DNA of 64,000 bases from Tolypocladium sp. Sup5 PDA-1 (lineage: Eukaryota > Ascomycota > Sordariomycetes > Hypocreales > Ophiocordycipitaceae), in NCBI GenBank assembly GCA_000750105.3, contig JPHH03000058.1:124001-188000 (forward strand), read 5' to 3'. The notes beneath the pieces were generated by a model, which saw only the letters and a program-made list of their open reading frames with translations, was not told the DNA's origin and ran no database searches. Made by a program: the position numbers and the translations under genes. This document shows, in pieces, positions 1-10,751 of this stretch. Numbering within the stretch: the stretch's first letter is position 1; each line of letters begins with the position of its first letter.

Positions 1-932
1 TCACAATCTGCTGAGGGCTGGCCTGGCCATTGTTGACAAGCTCGTTGCCCACGCTGACCGTGTGCACCATGTCCCAGTCGCCGTTGACCCCCGAGATGAT
101 CTTGTTGACCTCATCCACGACCGATGACGGCTCCCAGATGCCCAAGAAGACCTTCATCCCATGGGCCTTGGCGACCGAGTGCACGTTGTCGACCTGGTCG
201 CAGTCCGTGCCGTAGATGCGCACCAGGGAGTAGGAGCCCGCAAAACGCCGGAAGTCGTTCTCAATGTCTTGCTTCGACTTACACCCGTGATCGGCGCGGT
301 AAGGAGCGTACGAGATGCCAAAGAGCGCCGATGAGTGCGGTAGAGAACCAGGATCTGAGCTGTTTGCAGGCTGGCCGTCCTGGGGCTTTCCGGGGCCGGG
401 GACAACCGGCGACGTCGGCCCAGTCGGGGCTGCTCTACCAGAGGAAACGCTCGCAGAGGGCTTCCCCACGGGCACCGGGGCCTGGGGGATGACAGCAACG
501 CCTCCCCTGACACCTGCCTTGCCACCGGGGGCCGACGTGCCTGACGCTGGGACTACCAAGGTCTGCGTGGACAAGGCCGTCATGGTAATCGTTGTTGTCG
601 AATCCTTGGGCTTGGCGCCGGGGGCCAGGCTCGTTGGCAGCAGCAGCACGTTCTCGGTCGCGGTTCCGACAGGCTCGCCAGCATCGTCAACCCAGACCAG
701 GACTTGGGGCACTCGTGTGGGCTCGGTCACTGACGAGTCGTAGAGGATGATATCCGAGCCATCTTGGGCGTTTCGACGCGCGAGCTGCTTGCCTGCAAGA
801 CCATGTTGGTTGGCACTCCGTCGCAAGAGGAGACTTGTACACGGCTGGCGGACAGGGTCACTTACTGGCAGGGTATCCAGCGACGAGCGGTCCCAGCGCG
901 ATGGCCGAGAGCAGAAACCGTCCAACTGCCAT
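1..932 (-). CDS. Secreted GH17 beta-1,3-glucanase (partial, 3' end outside window)
   Basis: Exons run 932-866 and 792 down past position 1. The 73-nt intron (GTAAGT...TTGCAG) is required because its first in-frame codons contain TGA. The protein starts MAVGRFLLSAIALGPLVAGY, a clear signal peptide. Residues about 60-178 are rich in Pro, Gly, Ser and Thr, as in cell-wall-anchored or linker regions. From about residue 181 (FGISYAPYR) it matches glycoside hydrolase family 17. Visible landmarks are SLVRIYGTDC, KVFLGIWEP and SVGNELVNNG, where Glu273 of GNE is the family's proton donor. The nucleophile region lies beyond the window edge. The layout of a low-complexity N-terminus before GH17 resembles Scw11/BtgE-type wall-remodelling enzymes that act on cell-wall 1,3-beta-glucan. 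LCB1 and FKS1 lie upstream on the same strand. The family is secure; the exact orthologue is not. Confidence 0.9.
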
Positions 933-2191
933 GGCTTAAAGCAAATGAGGGCAGTACCCGCCCGTATATATGAAGTGAACTGTTGATATCAAGGCAAGGA
1001 TAAGGGGCTTAAATCATAGGAGTGAGTAGATGGCAGCGAGTGACGAGAAGCAGAGGAGGGTATTCCAAAGGAGTGGCGGAACTCGTAACACGACGGCTGA
1101 AGACTGTCCTGGGGCCGATACGAAGGGGGGGACAAAGGAAGACGAGAAGGGGAATGAAAAAGACACCGGGGAAAGCTCACTTGCAGACAGGGATTGCGGG
1201 ATGGAGGACGTGGCGTTCAGGGTCATGGGAAGGGACTGAGCGGGCATTAAGGAGGCGGTCGAAGCTGCCGCGAGGTGTTGCCAGGGCATCTGATGGATGA
1301 GGAGCGACTGCCATCTCTCGGCCGTGCCAAGTGCGTTTTCGGGGCGCTGGGGGGGGGGGGGGGGGACCAAAAAAAAAAAGGGGGGGGGGAGGGGGGGGGG
1401 GGGGGGGGGGGGGGAATCAATAACAAAAAGTGGTGAGGAATGCGCGATGCGATATTGCCCGGAAGCCGTGATGCAGAATGGAATGAGACCCAATAGCAAC
1501 GATAGGGGAGTCAAGGGAGGGACGACGCCAGCGAGGTCGCTCCCTGCGGCCACGCGCGACTGTGGCACTGCACTGCTCGTTGTCTGCGCCTGTGAGAAGA
1601 GGACAAAGTCATCAATTGACGCGCCGAGGGGAAAGAGAGGCTGGTTGGATGCCTGGCGAGGGCTGGGCGAGTGGTGATATCTATACTTGGACGTATGTAT
1701 TTTGGCATCTGACCGACTGTGTCGCCGTCGCGGTTTTCAACACAAGATAGCCGTCATCAGGCCGTCGAGGCGCCCTTCTCCCGCCGTACCGTGGGTAGAA
1801 CAAAAGGACCTTTATGTATGCTCGTAGTCAGTTCAAACAAAGACCCCAACGCTGCGTCACGGCGATGATGCAGACCAGACCCAAACTATACAGGTTCTAT
1901 TAATCATTAGCTGGCTTTGGTACAAGTTACCTATACAACAGGGCCATAGAGCCATCCAAGCAAGGCCCTCCTCTTCATCAAGACGCCCATTATCCTCGTA
2001 GCACAGGTCATGGCGCTTGCCCGTCGTACCTGGCTGGCCCAGGTCGTTCAATTATATACCGTCCGACAGGGTGAAATGCCAATCAACCACCTGCTGTCGT
2101 TGCTGTTCTCGGCGACCCGTAATCGCCCCGGTCCATCCGCTCCGCCAAACGTTGCAATGGCGTGATATCCGCAAGTCCGCCTGCCGACGTC
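933..2191. other. Intergenic: GH17 upstream region and LCB1 downstream region
   Basis: No gene is supported. Open frames here are driven by the G/C homopolymer block at 1349-1414 and by CT-rich leader sequence of the GH17 gene. They match no protein family I recognise. Confidence 0.7.
1349..1414. repeat. Poly-G / poly-A / poly-G homopolymer block
   Basis: About 17 G, then an 11-A run, then about 34 G broken by one A, roughly 420-480 bp upstream of the glucanase start. On the gene's sense strand it is a C tract. It is slippage-prone, and exact lengths may be affected by sequencing. Confidence 0.9.
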
Positions 2192-3967
2192 TCATGCCGA
2201 CTTGCTGCTGGCCTTGCGGGTCATGACCTTGGTTATTGCATGGCGGATCGTCACGCCAGCCTTCTCAATATCCTTCTTGGAAAGGGCCAAGGTGATGCAG
2301 ACCTTGAGTGCCGGCTGTGCGTACCAACCGCCGCCCTTGGCTGCGACGGCGTGGGCATAAGGCCTCGTCTTGAGCCGCGCGATCATGACGCCATTTGCCA
2401 GCGACTGACAGCCACAAGTCAGCACGAATGTTTGGGATAGGAGGGATTCTACGTCGGACTTACCTCGTCCGCGCATTCCATCAGCAGCCGCTCTTGGTCA
2501 TCCACACTCAGCTTCCTTGCCTTGACGACATCTGGCTTGAGGGCCAATAGCATGATGGGGTTCTCGGGTGCACTGGTGCATATGACCCAGTCGCTCCGCG
2601 GATCCAGCTGAGCCTTCATGGCCCTGATGTTCTCCCGGCATTGGGTCAAGATGTCCGGATTCGACTGGAGCAAGTGGACGGTCTCGCTGGCGGTCATGGC
2701 TAGCATGGCGGGCAGAGCAGCCGAGTAGGTGTAGGCCGACGATGTGATGCGCTGGTGTTCAACGACGTCCTTGGCCCCGGCGCAGAAGCCGCCGCCAGCA
2801 CACAGGGGCCCGGACAGAGACCCGACGATCATGTCGACCTGCTGGGGATCCACGTTCTGCGCCTCGGTGAGGCCGCGGCCGGTTCGACCGAGAACGCCAA
2901 ACGACCACGTCTCGTCGAGGATGATGCGAAATTTGTATCTCTCCTTCAGCACAACGAGCCTCGGCAGGTCCGTGGAATCACCGAGCGTCTCGAACAAGCC
3001 TTCGGAAACGATGAATCTCCGTGTCAGCTTCTTGGCCTTGGCCTGCTCCTTGACCACGGCCTTCATGGCCCTCTCGAGATCGTCCATGTCGCCGTGATCA
3101 AACCACTTGATATGGCTCCTCGAGGCCTGTAGTCCCTTGCGAATCGAGTAGTTGACGGCTCTGTCAGCAATGATGACGTCGCCGCGCTTGCAGAAGGCGG
3201 GGATCACACTGGATACAGTCGAGAAAGACTGGGCGTAGACGATGCACCCCTCGGTGCCCAGGTAGTTGGCGATGTCCGCCTCGGCCTTGACGTGGACATC
3301 CTGGGTGCCATAAAACTGCGGCGGGCCACAGGGCCCAACACCATAGGTGCGCAGGGTCTGGATGGCCTTTTCCTTGATCTGCTCGTTGGAATTGAAGTTG
3401 TAGAAGTTGTAGGATGCGAGGTTGGTAACGGTGCGGCCGTTGGAGAGCCTCACTTTGGGGCCAGTCGGGCTGCCACGCACGCGATGTTAGCAACACTTCT
3501 AGCGGCAGCGTCGGGATGGCGCGGAAGCAGAGAGCAGAGGGCCAAGGACATGGGCAAGAGGGACGGCATCGGCATCGTACCCGACAATGACAGGAAGCTT
3601 CTCGCTCTCGGCCTCTTCGAGGGGTGTCGGCTCGGCGACGAGCGGCTCGGGGGCCCAGTCGTCTATCAGCTCGTCAATCTCCTGCCGCCGGGCTGGGTCA
3701 GCATCCTCTCGTAGTGGTGGCGGTGGTTCCACGTACATCTTCCCTCAGCTTGACGTAGTTTTGCTTGTGCGTCGAGTACGACGGCGACAACAGGTAGCGG
3801 ATGAAGAAGAGGACGAGGACGAGTTCTATGGCAGATCGCACGGGGTCGTTCTGGTAGCTCGACTGGATGTAGCGCACCAGCACTGCCGACCCGGGCACTT
3901 TCTGGAAGTTGGCCGACGCCTGCTGCAGCGCGTCGCCCAGCCGGGCTTGCAGCGCCTCGAGCTCCAT
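2192..3967 (-). CDS. LCB1: Serine palmitoyltransferase subunit 1 (LCB1)
   Basis: Four exons: 3967-3737, 3681-3581, 3469-2464 and 2404-2192, giving 516 aa in one frame. All introns have GT donors and CAG acceptors. LCB1 pairs with LCB2 in the ER membrane to condense serine with palmitoyl-CoA, the first step of sphingolipid synthesis. A hydrophobic segment at about residues 40-60 (AIELVLVLFFIRYLL) fits the N-terminal membrane anchor. The aminotransferase-like core carries RTVTNLASYNFYNF, YGVGPCGPPQFYGTQDVH, GCIVYAQSFSTVSSVIPAF and a C-terminal SLANGVMIARLK. The PLP-binding lysine of LCB2 is absent at the equivalent loop (GSLSGPLCAGGGF), as expected for LCB1. Cys158 in GPCGP corresponds to the conserved cysteine altered in human SPTLC1 neuropathy. 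A (GAGGTC)5 repeat sits just upstream of the ATG. FKS1 lies immediately upstream on the same strand. Confidence 0.97.
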
Positions 3968-4757
3968 TTGCGCGAATTGAGTCGAGGTCGAGGTCGAGGT
4001 CGAGGTCGAGGTCGACGATGTTCCAGTTAGTTGTCGTCGCTGGCTGTGTTGCTGCCAGTATTGCTGTCGTAGGTTGACTGCCGCTGGACGTTGGGTTAAT
4101 GAGGCACGTCAGAGGCACCTGCCACCACCTAAAGGAGAAAAATGCCAGGCCCAGCAAATGAAGGTGCCTGGAGCCAATGGGAAGGCCTGGAGAGGCCCGC
4201 CCCTACAGCCACAAGGCACAGTAAATTCTCCACTACGAAGTACGAATACGAGAGTCACTTACGAGTCCATACGTCCCGAGGTCCGACTGGCGACTTGTCC
4301 CAGAGCCCACGGGTTCATACAGAAAGACGCCTCTTGTTTGACATATTATTACCCGTTTGTATCCATCCTCTTACTCTCTCCTTGCCCAAGACAGAGACCG
4401 CGCGAGGCGCCCATGAAGCGGCCCCCATCAAGCGGCCCCATGGCACATGCGCGGCACGACCCCAGAGCATCACCATCGGGTGCAATAGCAAACATGCATA
4501 TATTTCTTTATATCGGCAGTGCCCAAGCAACAACAAACAACGCAACTCTACCCGGACTCGAATGAATTAATGAACAATCGCGGTCCAATGCCCCTGGCCC
4601 AACCGCGCAATAAACCGACAAACAGGACACAAAGCAGTATACTCCCGAAAACTATGGCTACCCCAGGCGCGCAACCGGCCGGGGGCAAAACTCTCGCTTC
4701 CCCCTTTGCAAATGTTCATCTGGCTCCATGGCCCCCTCTGGCTTTTATTATACATCC
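3968..4757. other. Intergenic: LCB1 promoter/leader and FKS1 3' region
   Basis: No gene is supported. It contains the hexanucleotide repeat next to the LCB1 start and AT-richer sequence around 4500-4560 near the FKS1 stop. Confidence 0.7.
3984..4013. repeat. (GAGGTC)5 hexanucleotide repeat in LCB1 leader
   Basis: Five perfect 6-bp units lie 17-46 bp upstream of the LCB1 ATG on its template side. Translated in another frame they give an LD repeat, but there is no sign that this is coding. Confidence 0.9.
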
Positions 4758-7700
4758 TTACAACAGCTTAATCTTGTTGGCAGCCGTCGGTTGGGATCCG
4801 CCGCTCTGGGTTGTCGACTTTGTGAACGCGCCACTGTAGGCTGTCCTGCCGGTGCCCGTAGCAAGTGTGCCGTTGGTGTTGTCGTTGTCCTGTCCGTTCG
4901 GTTGCATCAGCTGGAACTTACCACCCAATGAAACCGACTTTCCCAGGCTCTGCAGCGTCTTCTTGGGGATCTGCTTGCCAGCCACGATAGGTCCGGCAAT
5001 CAGCCCAATGAATACGACGAGCAACACGAAGTAGAGGATGGCATATCGGATCACCCGTCTACGCCTGAGCTTCGACTGTTTCATAGAGTAGATAGGGGGT
5101 CGGATTTGGCGGCTGTACAGCGCTTTAGCCTCCACGCACGGCAATCGCAGGTTACAGGGGGCCAAACAACATACCTTGGACGGAGCCAAAACAGCATCAT
5201 CGAGTGAAGCTTGTCAATCTGTGGGATGACAATGACCGGCAGCATCAAAAACAGGAGCCAGTGGCCGAGAATGAAGTCGGCCGCAAACATGCTCAACTCT
5301 GTGATCTTGCACAAGAGTTCACGTCCTGGCTGTGACATTGAGTGCCAGCCCATCGAATACCACTTGCCAGTCCAGAATGCGATGTTGGACTGGTCCGTCT
5401 TCATTTCTCTCGTGAGCGCGAGCGACACGATCAACTTGAAGATGAATCTCTGAATCGCCACCACCGCAATCATTCCAGCCATCGTCCGGGCGAAGTTGAA
5501 CCCTTCGAGGACAAACATAGCCTCAAAGAAGATGAGCATGAACAAGGCCGCCGCTCCGTGCGCTATGGCAGCCAGGACGGTACCAAACTTCTTGCAGCAC
5601 ATGCTCAGAACTGGGCCCATGCAGCAAGCCATGGCAAACAGGACCGCGAGCACACCGGCATTGATTGCGACAGGCGCCAACGCCACGACGAGTACACGAA
5701 TAAGGGAGTCTGTCGGTACAACTTTGACATCGTCGTTCTTGCTGGCCAGGACACCCGTCTGCGCATTGATGTACAGGTACGGGATCAGCGTCCAGACAAC
5801 TTGCAGGAGAGGAGTGAGTATTTCGGTGAAGAATATGTTGGCAATGGCTGCCCGGGGCACATCAGCTGACATCTTCGCAGACGCCTCGCCCAGAGTCTTG
5901 CGCTTGTACCCAGTAATTCGTGTCCGCGACAGGCGGCAGAACGTAATCCACGACGACGCGTGACTTCTGGAATTCCCGCGCGAGAGCCAGCGGAGGAAAT
6001 CGCGGTAGTCGATGAAGAAGTCGTTCCAGGCAAACTGGTGAGGGTTGTACAGGAACGGCGAAATCGTAAGGCCGAGCAGTGTGATCCAGAAGTACGTCAG
6101 CGCCGCTTGCCAAGCCGTAACAGTAGCGAACAGCAGCATCATCAGCAGTCTCGAGCCGAAGTAGATGGATGGGCCGGCGAATCGAGAGTACAGGATGCCG
6201 AACGGGATGCGAGCCGTCGCGAAACCACGCCCAGTTCCAATGTATCGCGCACCACCGAACGAAAGATCTTGCTGCACAGAGTTCGCGTAAATCTGGCAGA
6301 CAAACACTTCGAAGAATAGCGAGAGCGAGAAGAACTGCTTGAGGAAGCGGACCAGCGCGCGCCAGACACCGCGTTCTGTCAGTTCCTGGACAATCAAGGG
6401 GACGAACGACAGGAAAAAGACGAAGAAGATGGAGAATATGCAGCGCTGAACCCAATCCATCACGGCATCCGTGTTGGCGCAGCCGGTGGGGAAGAGAGGG
6501 TCCGTGATAGGCTTGTTGCGATTGTAGTCGCAAGGTTGCGTCTCGTGCCTAAAGGCGCCGAAGTTGAGCAGCGTAAGCATGAACAGCTGGACAGACAACA
6601 TGATGAACATGTTGTTGATGTGGAAACCAGGATGCGCGTAGTAGAAGGACAAGAATCGATCAAGAGGCAGCTGGGTACCGAGGTAGTAATACTCGCGCGA
6701 GAGCATCTGTTCTCCCATACCCGTTCCGATCTTGGTGGTGAAGTTTAAAATCGACCCAAAGCCAAGATCACGGCCTTTACCACACTGATAATACTCGCAG
6801 TGCTTGATGCGTCCACCACGGAGGAGGGCATTCATACCGGCGTAAATGTCTTCGTTGAGATGCAGACCCTTCTGGGCCTTGGACACGCCGCCACGGGTCG
6901 TCATGAAGATGCCATTGAGGAAATCGGGATGACCGTAGTGAAGCTTGCCTCCGATTTGCGCCAGCGTACGCGCGAAGAGGGTTCCGAAAGTCTGTTCCTT
7001 TCCGGCTGCGACGTCACCGAGGATACCAATGTTCTCCGAGAAGATGTACTCGCGAGCTCCGAGAATGGCGACGGGCGCAGTGGTCTCGTTTTTTACACCT
7101 GGAGTGTACGGGGACGTGTTCACCGTCTTCATCTCCTCGAACTCGGCGAGCACACTGCGGATCTTGAGGCATTCCTCCAGATAGTTGTCTTGGTTGGCAT
7201 CGATGAGCTGGATGTATTCGCCGCGGTAGAAGATCAAGGAGTGGTTCTGGTTGTCAGACTTGCCATCACCCAGGACCGGGTTGCCAGAGAGCTGAATTCT
7301 GAACTTGGGTCGCCGCATGCCGTTCTCCATAAGCTCCGAGTGCCCATCGATCAGAGCCGAATACAGCCGTGGCTCTTCGCCCTCAGCCAACGGGGCTTCC
7401 TCATCCAGATAGGCGATCTGCAGATCGGGATACGCGCGGAGCAAAAATTCGGCGTTTTCCATTTCCTCCTTCAGGAACTTCGAGTAGCGCTGCATGGACA
7501 CCACAATCTTGAACTTGCGACGCGCCATGCGCTCCAGTTCTCGCTCCAGCTTGTCAGAGTTGCCGCCAAACATCTGTACGACCTCCGGGTTTTCGACTCG
7601 ATACAGGAGCTTAATGGCGCGGCTGTAGTTCATAAAACCGGAAACAGTGCGATACAGGGTCTGCGAGCGGAGGGAAGCCCAGATGCGTGTTCGGAGGGTG

Positions 7701-10700
7701 TACTCGGGGGCCGAGGACTTGAAACCAATGCAGTAGAAGGGGAGGTCGTCAATCTTGCTCTTTGCGGCATCCTTCTCGCCCTTCTCGAAGTCGCCATTCA
7801 TTTGTGACGTCTCGTCGGCTAGGATCTTGGTGTCCTTCACGAAGCAGTCCCACTCATGAGGGTGCAGCTGCTTCAAGTATTCCAGGAGAGTGACGCGAGA
7901 GTAGGGCTCGTCCTCACGGATGATTTCGCGCAGAGAGAGGAGAATCTTCTCGCCATAGTGCGGAATCATGACCGTAAACGTTGGCATGTTATCCACGGGG
8001 AGGGGCTCCGGAATCGGGGTCGACAATGACTGAGCAAAGAAAGAGATTCGGCGCTCCGCCTCACTATGGCTAGGGAAGAACTCGGTCTTGAAGGAGTGGT
8101 CCTCCTGAGAGACGAAGAACGTGGGGGCTCGCAGCGTTCGCTTGCCCTCCTGCTCGGACGGGACCTGGTGGTAGAGCAGCTTCTGGACGTGGTCAATGGC
8201 TAGCAAATGCTCGCGGTACATGGAAATGACGATGGCGTTCCAGACTTGAGAAATCAGGACCTTGGGCTTGTACTTGATCTCCATGTCAGTCGTGGCGAGG
8301 ACCTTTGAGTAGATGCGCTTGGGGAGGCGGGAAAAGATGTTCCTCCAGGGCGTCCAGATCGAAGACCCAATATAGAACGACCGAGCGATCGAGAAAACGG
8401 TGTTGAACAGGACGTAGAACAGATAGGTGTCGAGGAAGAAAAAGATCAAGTCCGTGAATGCCATCAGACCCAGCAAGATAAGGGGATGGTACTTGCAGAG
8501 GACGTCGCCAAATAGGTGGTCGCCCACGCAGCTCGGGTGGAAGATGTAGAGATACCGGATCACGTCCCGAAACGAGAGCGTGAGATAGACATATGACTCG
8601 CCAAACTTGAGGCCGAAGACCGCCAGCCACAGACCATATGACATAGCCATGTCATTACCAGAGAGCCTAGGATAGCTGGCTGTGAAGGTCTGGCTAGCGA
8701 CGTAATGTCTCGAGTTCTTGGTCAGGTAGCTGCCAAACAAGCCACCGAGAGGCATGACCGCGAAGAAGAGGAACGTGATGATGGCGATGACAAAATGGAC
8801 AACTCCAACGATGAGGTCGATATCAACCGCACCATCCTTCACGGTCGTTTTAAACATGAACACCTTGACTCCTGGGGCGATATTGAGGACAAAGATGAAG
8901 ATGAGGAAAAGAAGCCTCTTTGTCAGATGCTGCGCACCCGCCCACTTGCGAGGAACATACGCCCACTCAGCCAAAGTGGCAAGAATCTGAACGAGTGCCG
9001 CAATACCTCCACCAAATGCAACAATCGAGAATTGCTGGGACGCGGGAGGCTGGTTGTTGACCTGCTGCTCGTACTTGGAGCCGACAAGCAACGTCGGGGC
9101 GTTGTGCGAGGTGTAAAACCAGAACATGGTCAAGTGGATGATCCAGATACGGTTGAAATTAACCAAAAGGTGGAACCATGATCGCGACTCCTTGTACGTC
9201 TTGAAGAAGCACTTTTTCCAGTTAACTTCCTTCAACTTCATGTATCGCTCGGCGGGCGGCACATCGACGAGCTTGCTCTTATCCTGCATGACAATGCGCT
9301 CGATGCCTTCAGGGTACCAAAACAGCTGGTTGCAGTCGTCGTAGCCGATGATGTGCTTGTGATCGCGCTCGCGGCGAACGTATACCCCGTTGAGAATCTC
9401 GTACCCTTCGTCCCTGCAGTACTGGTACAGAGGAGTAATGATGTTGTTGAGGTAGGTAAATTCGTCCACAGGCTCGACGAGTGCCTGGCAGGCAGGCGAG
9501 TTGAGATAGTCGTCGGCACACTTGAAGATGAAGCAGAGACATTCGGGCATGAACCGGACCTGATTGGCTTCGCCCCAGCACAGGAGATAGAGGGCAATTT
9601 GGCGGACGCGGTCATGCTGAGACATGCGGTTCATGCGAGTCTTCCAACGGTATTCTGCAGCCTCGAGACTGTCGTCGCCCTCGAGATCCTGGAGAGCCTC
9701 AGCCTCGTTGGCGCCATCGTCGGCATTCTTCTTCTTCTTCTTGTTCTTGGCCTTGCGACGTAAGCCCTTGCCCTTGGCGTTGGCGAAGCCGACGGCGTCA
9801 TCCAAATCAAGATGAGCGGCGAAGTACCACTTCCGGTAGTTGGCGTTATCGCCACCAATGTAGTCGGCATGCAGGGAAAGGAGTGCCTGGTTTGGTGACA
9901 TGCGCGACGCCCTCGAATCGAGGAGGGTCATGAGGTGGTCATACATGTTTCGCATGCTGTCTCGCTGGAAGCCAAACTTGGCGGTCAAATCCAGGAAGAT
10001 GTCCTCAACCTCCTCCTTGGACAGGGGAATCTGGGCGTCCGAGGTCCAAGCGGGATATGGCTCTCGGGAACGCTGACCAGCAGGCAGGACATTGCCGTAG
10101 TCCATGCCATAGTTGGGGGTCGACGCGCCGGAAGAACGGTTGGCACCGTAGGAAATCTGCGACGAGGGTGGGCGGTAGCCTCGCTGGCCTTCGCCGTAGC
10201 TGTTGTAGCGCTCGTCGCCACGACCGTAGTAGTCCATCTCAGCGGCGCGGGCCATATCAGACCTCATAGTGAAGTCGCTGAAGGTCTCAGAGTCCTCCTC
10301 GGAACCATGCCGACCAGCCTGTGCGGGATAACCATTATTGTAGTCCTGGTCGTAGTAGCCGGCGGCGCCGGCGCCGCCTGCGCCGCCGCCTTGGCCGTTG
10401 TAGTACTCGTCCTGATACTGGTCGTGGCCATCATAGTAGCCGCCATCCTGGTGGTACGGGTTGTTGGGGTCGGCATTGTAGTAGCCCCTGCAATACGGTT
10501 AGTTGATGCCTCTCGGGTTGTTTGGGAGAGAGAACTAACGATTCGTCGTAATAGCCCTCACCTGTGTGACCACCAGCGCCACCTTGGGCGGCACCTTGGG
10601 CGGCATGACCGCCGCGGGCATCATAGCCGTTGTCGTAGTACTGGTCGTCTTGATAGTACGAGTCGGTGTTGCCACCTTGGTGGCCTTGCTGACTTTGATG

Positions 10701-10751
10701 GCCATAGCCATCGTCGTAGTGGTCTTGATGACCACCTGGGTACCCCGACAT
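4758..10751 (-). CDS. FKS1: 1,3-beta-D-glucan synthase catalytic subunit (FKS1, GT48)
   Basis: Three exons (10751-10540, 10487-5175, 5112-4758) give 1959 aa, the usual length for filamentous Fks1. It is the plasma-membrane enzyme that polymerises UDP-glucose into cell-wall 1,3-beta-glucan, and the target of echinocandins. The N-terminus is a Gly/Tyr/Gln/His-rich disordered tail (MSGYPGGHQDHYDDGYG) followed by the FKS1 domain (RQIALYLLCWGEANQVRFMPE). Multiple membrane segments flank the large cytosolic GT48 region, which holds NQDNYLEECLKIRSVLAEFEE and HYGHPDFLNGIFMTTRGG. Hot spot 1 reads YLTLSFRDV at residues 705-713. Hot spot 2 begins DWVQRCIF at about residue 1415. The C-terminus is a basic patch (KQSKLRRRRVIRY), one membrane segment and a polar tail. 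Both introns restore the expected protein exactly (for example LRPS/RQIRPPIYSM). No signal peptide is visible. Confidence 0.98.

Noticed and set aside
6800..7807. 335-codon plus-strand frame inside FKS1
   Set aside because: Antisense shadow of the conserved GT48 region; the minus-strand protein explains the sequence fully.
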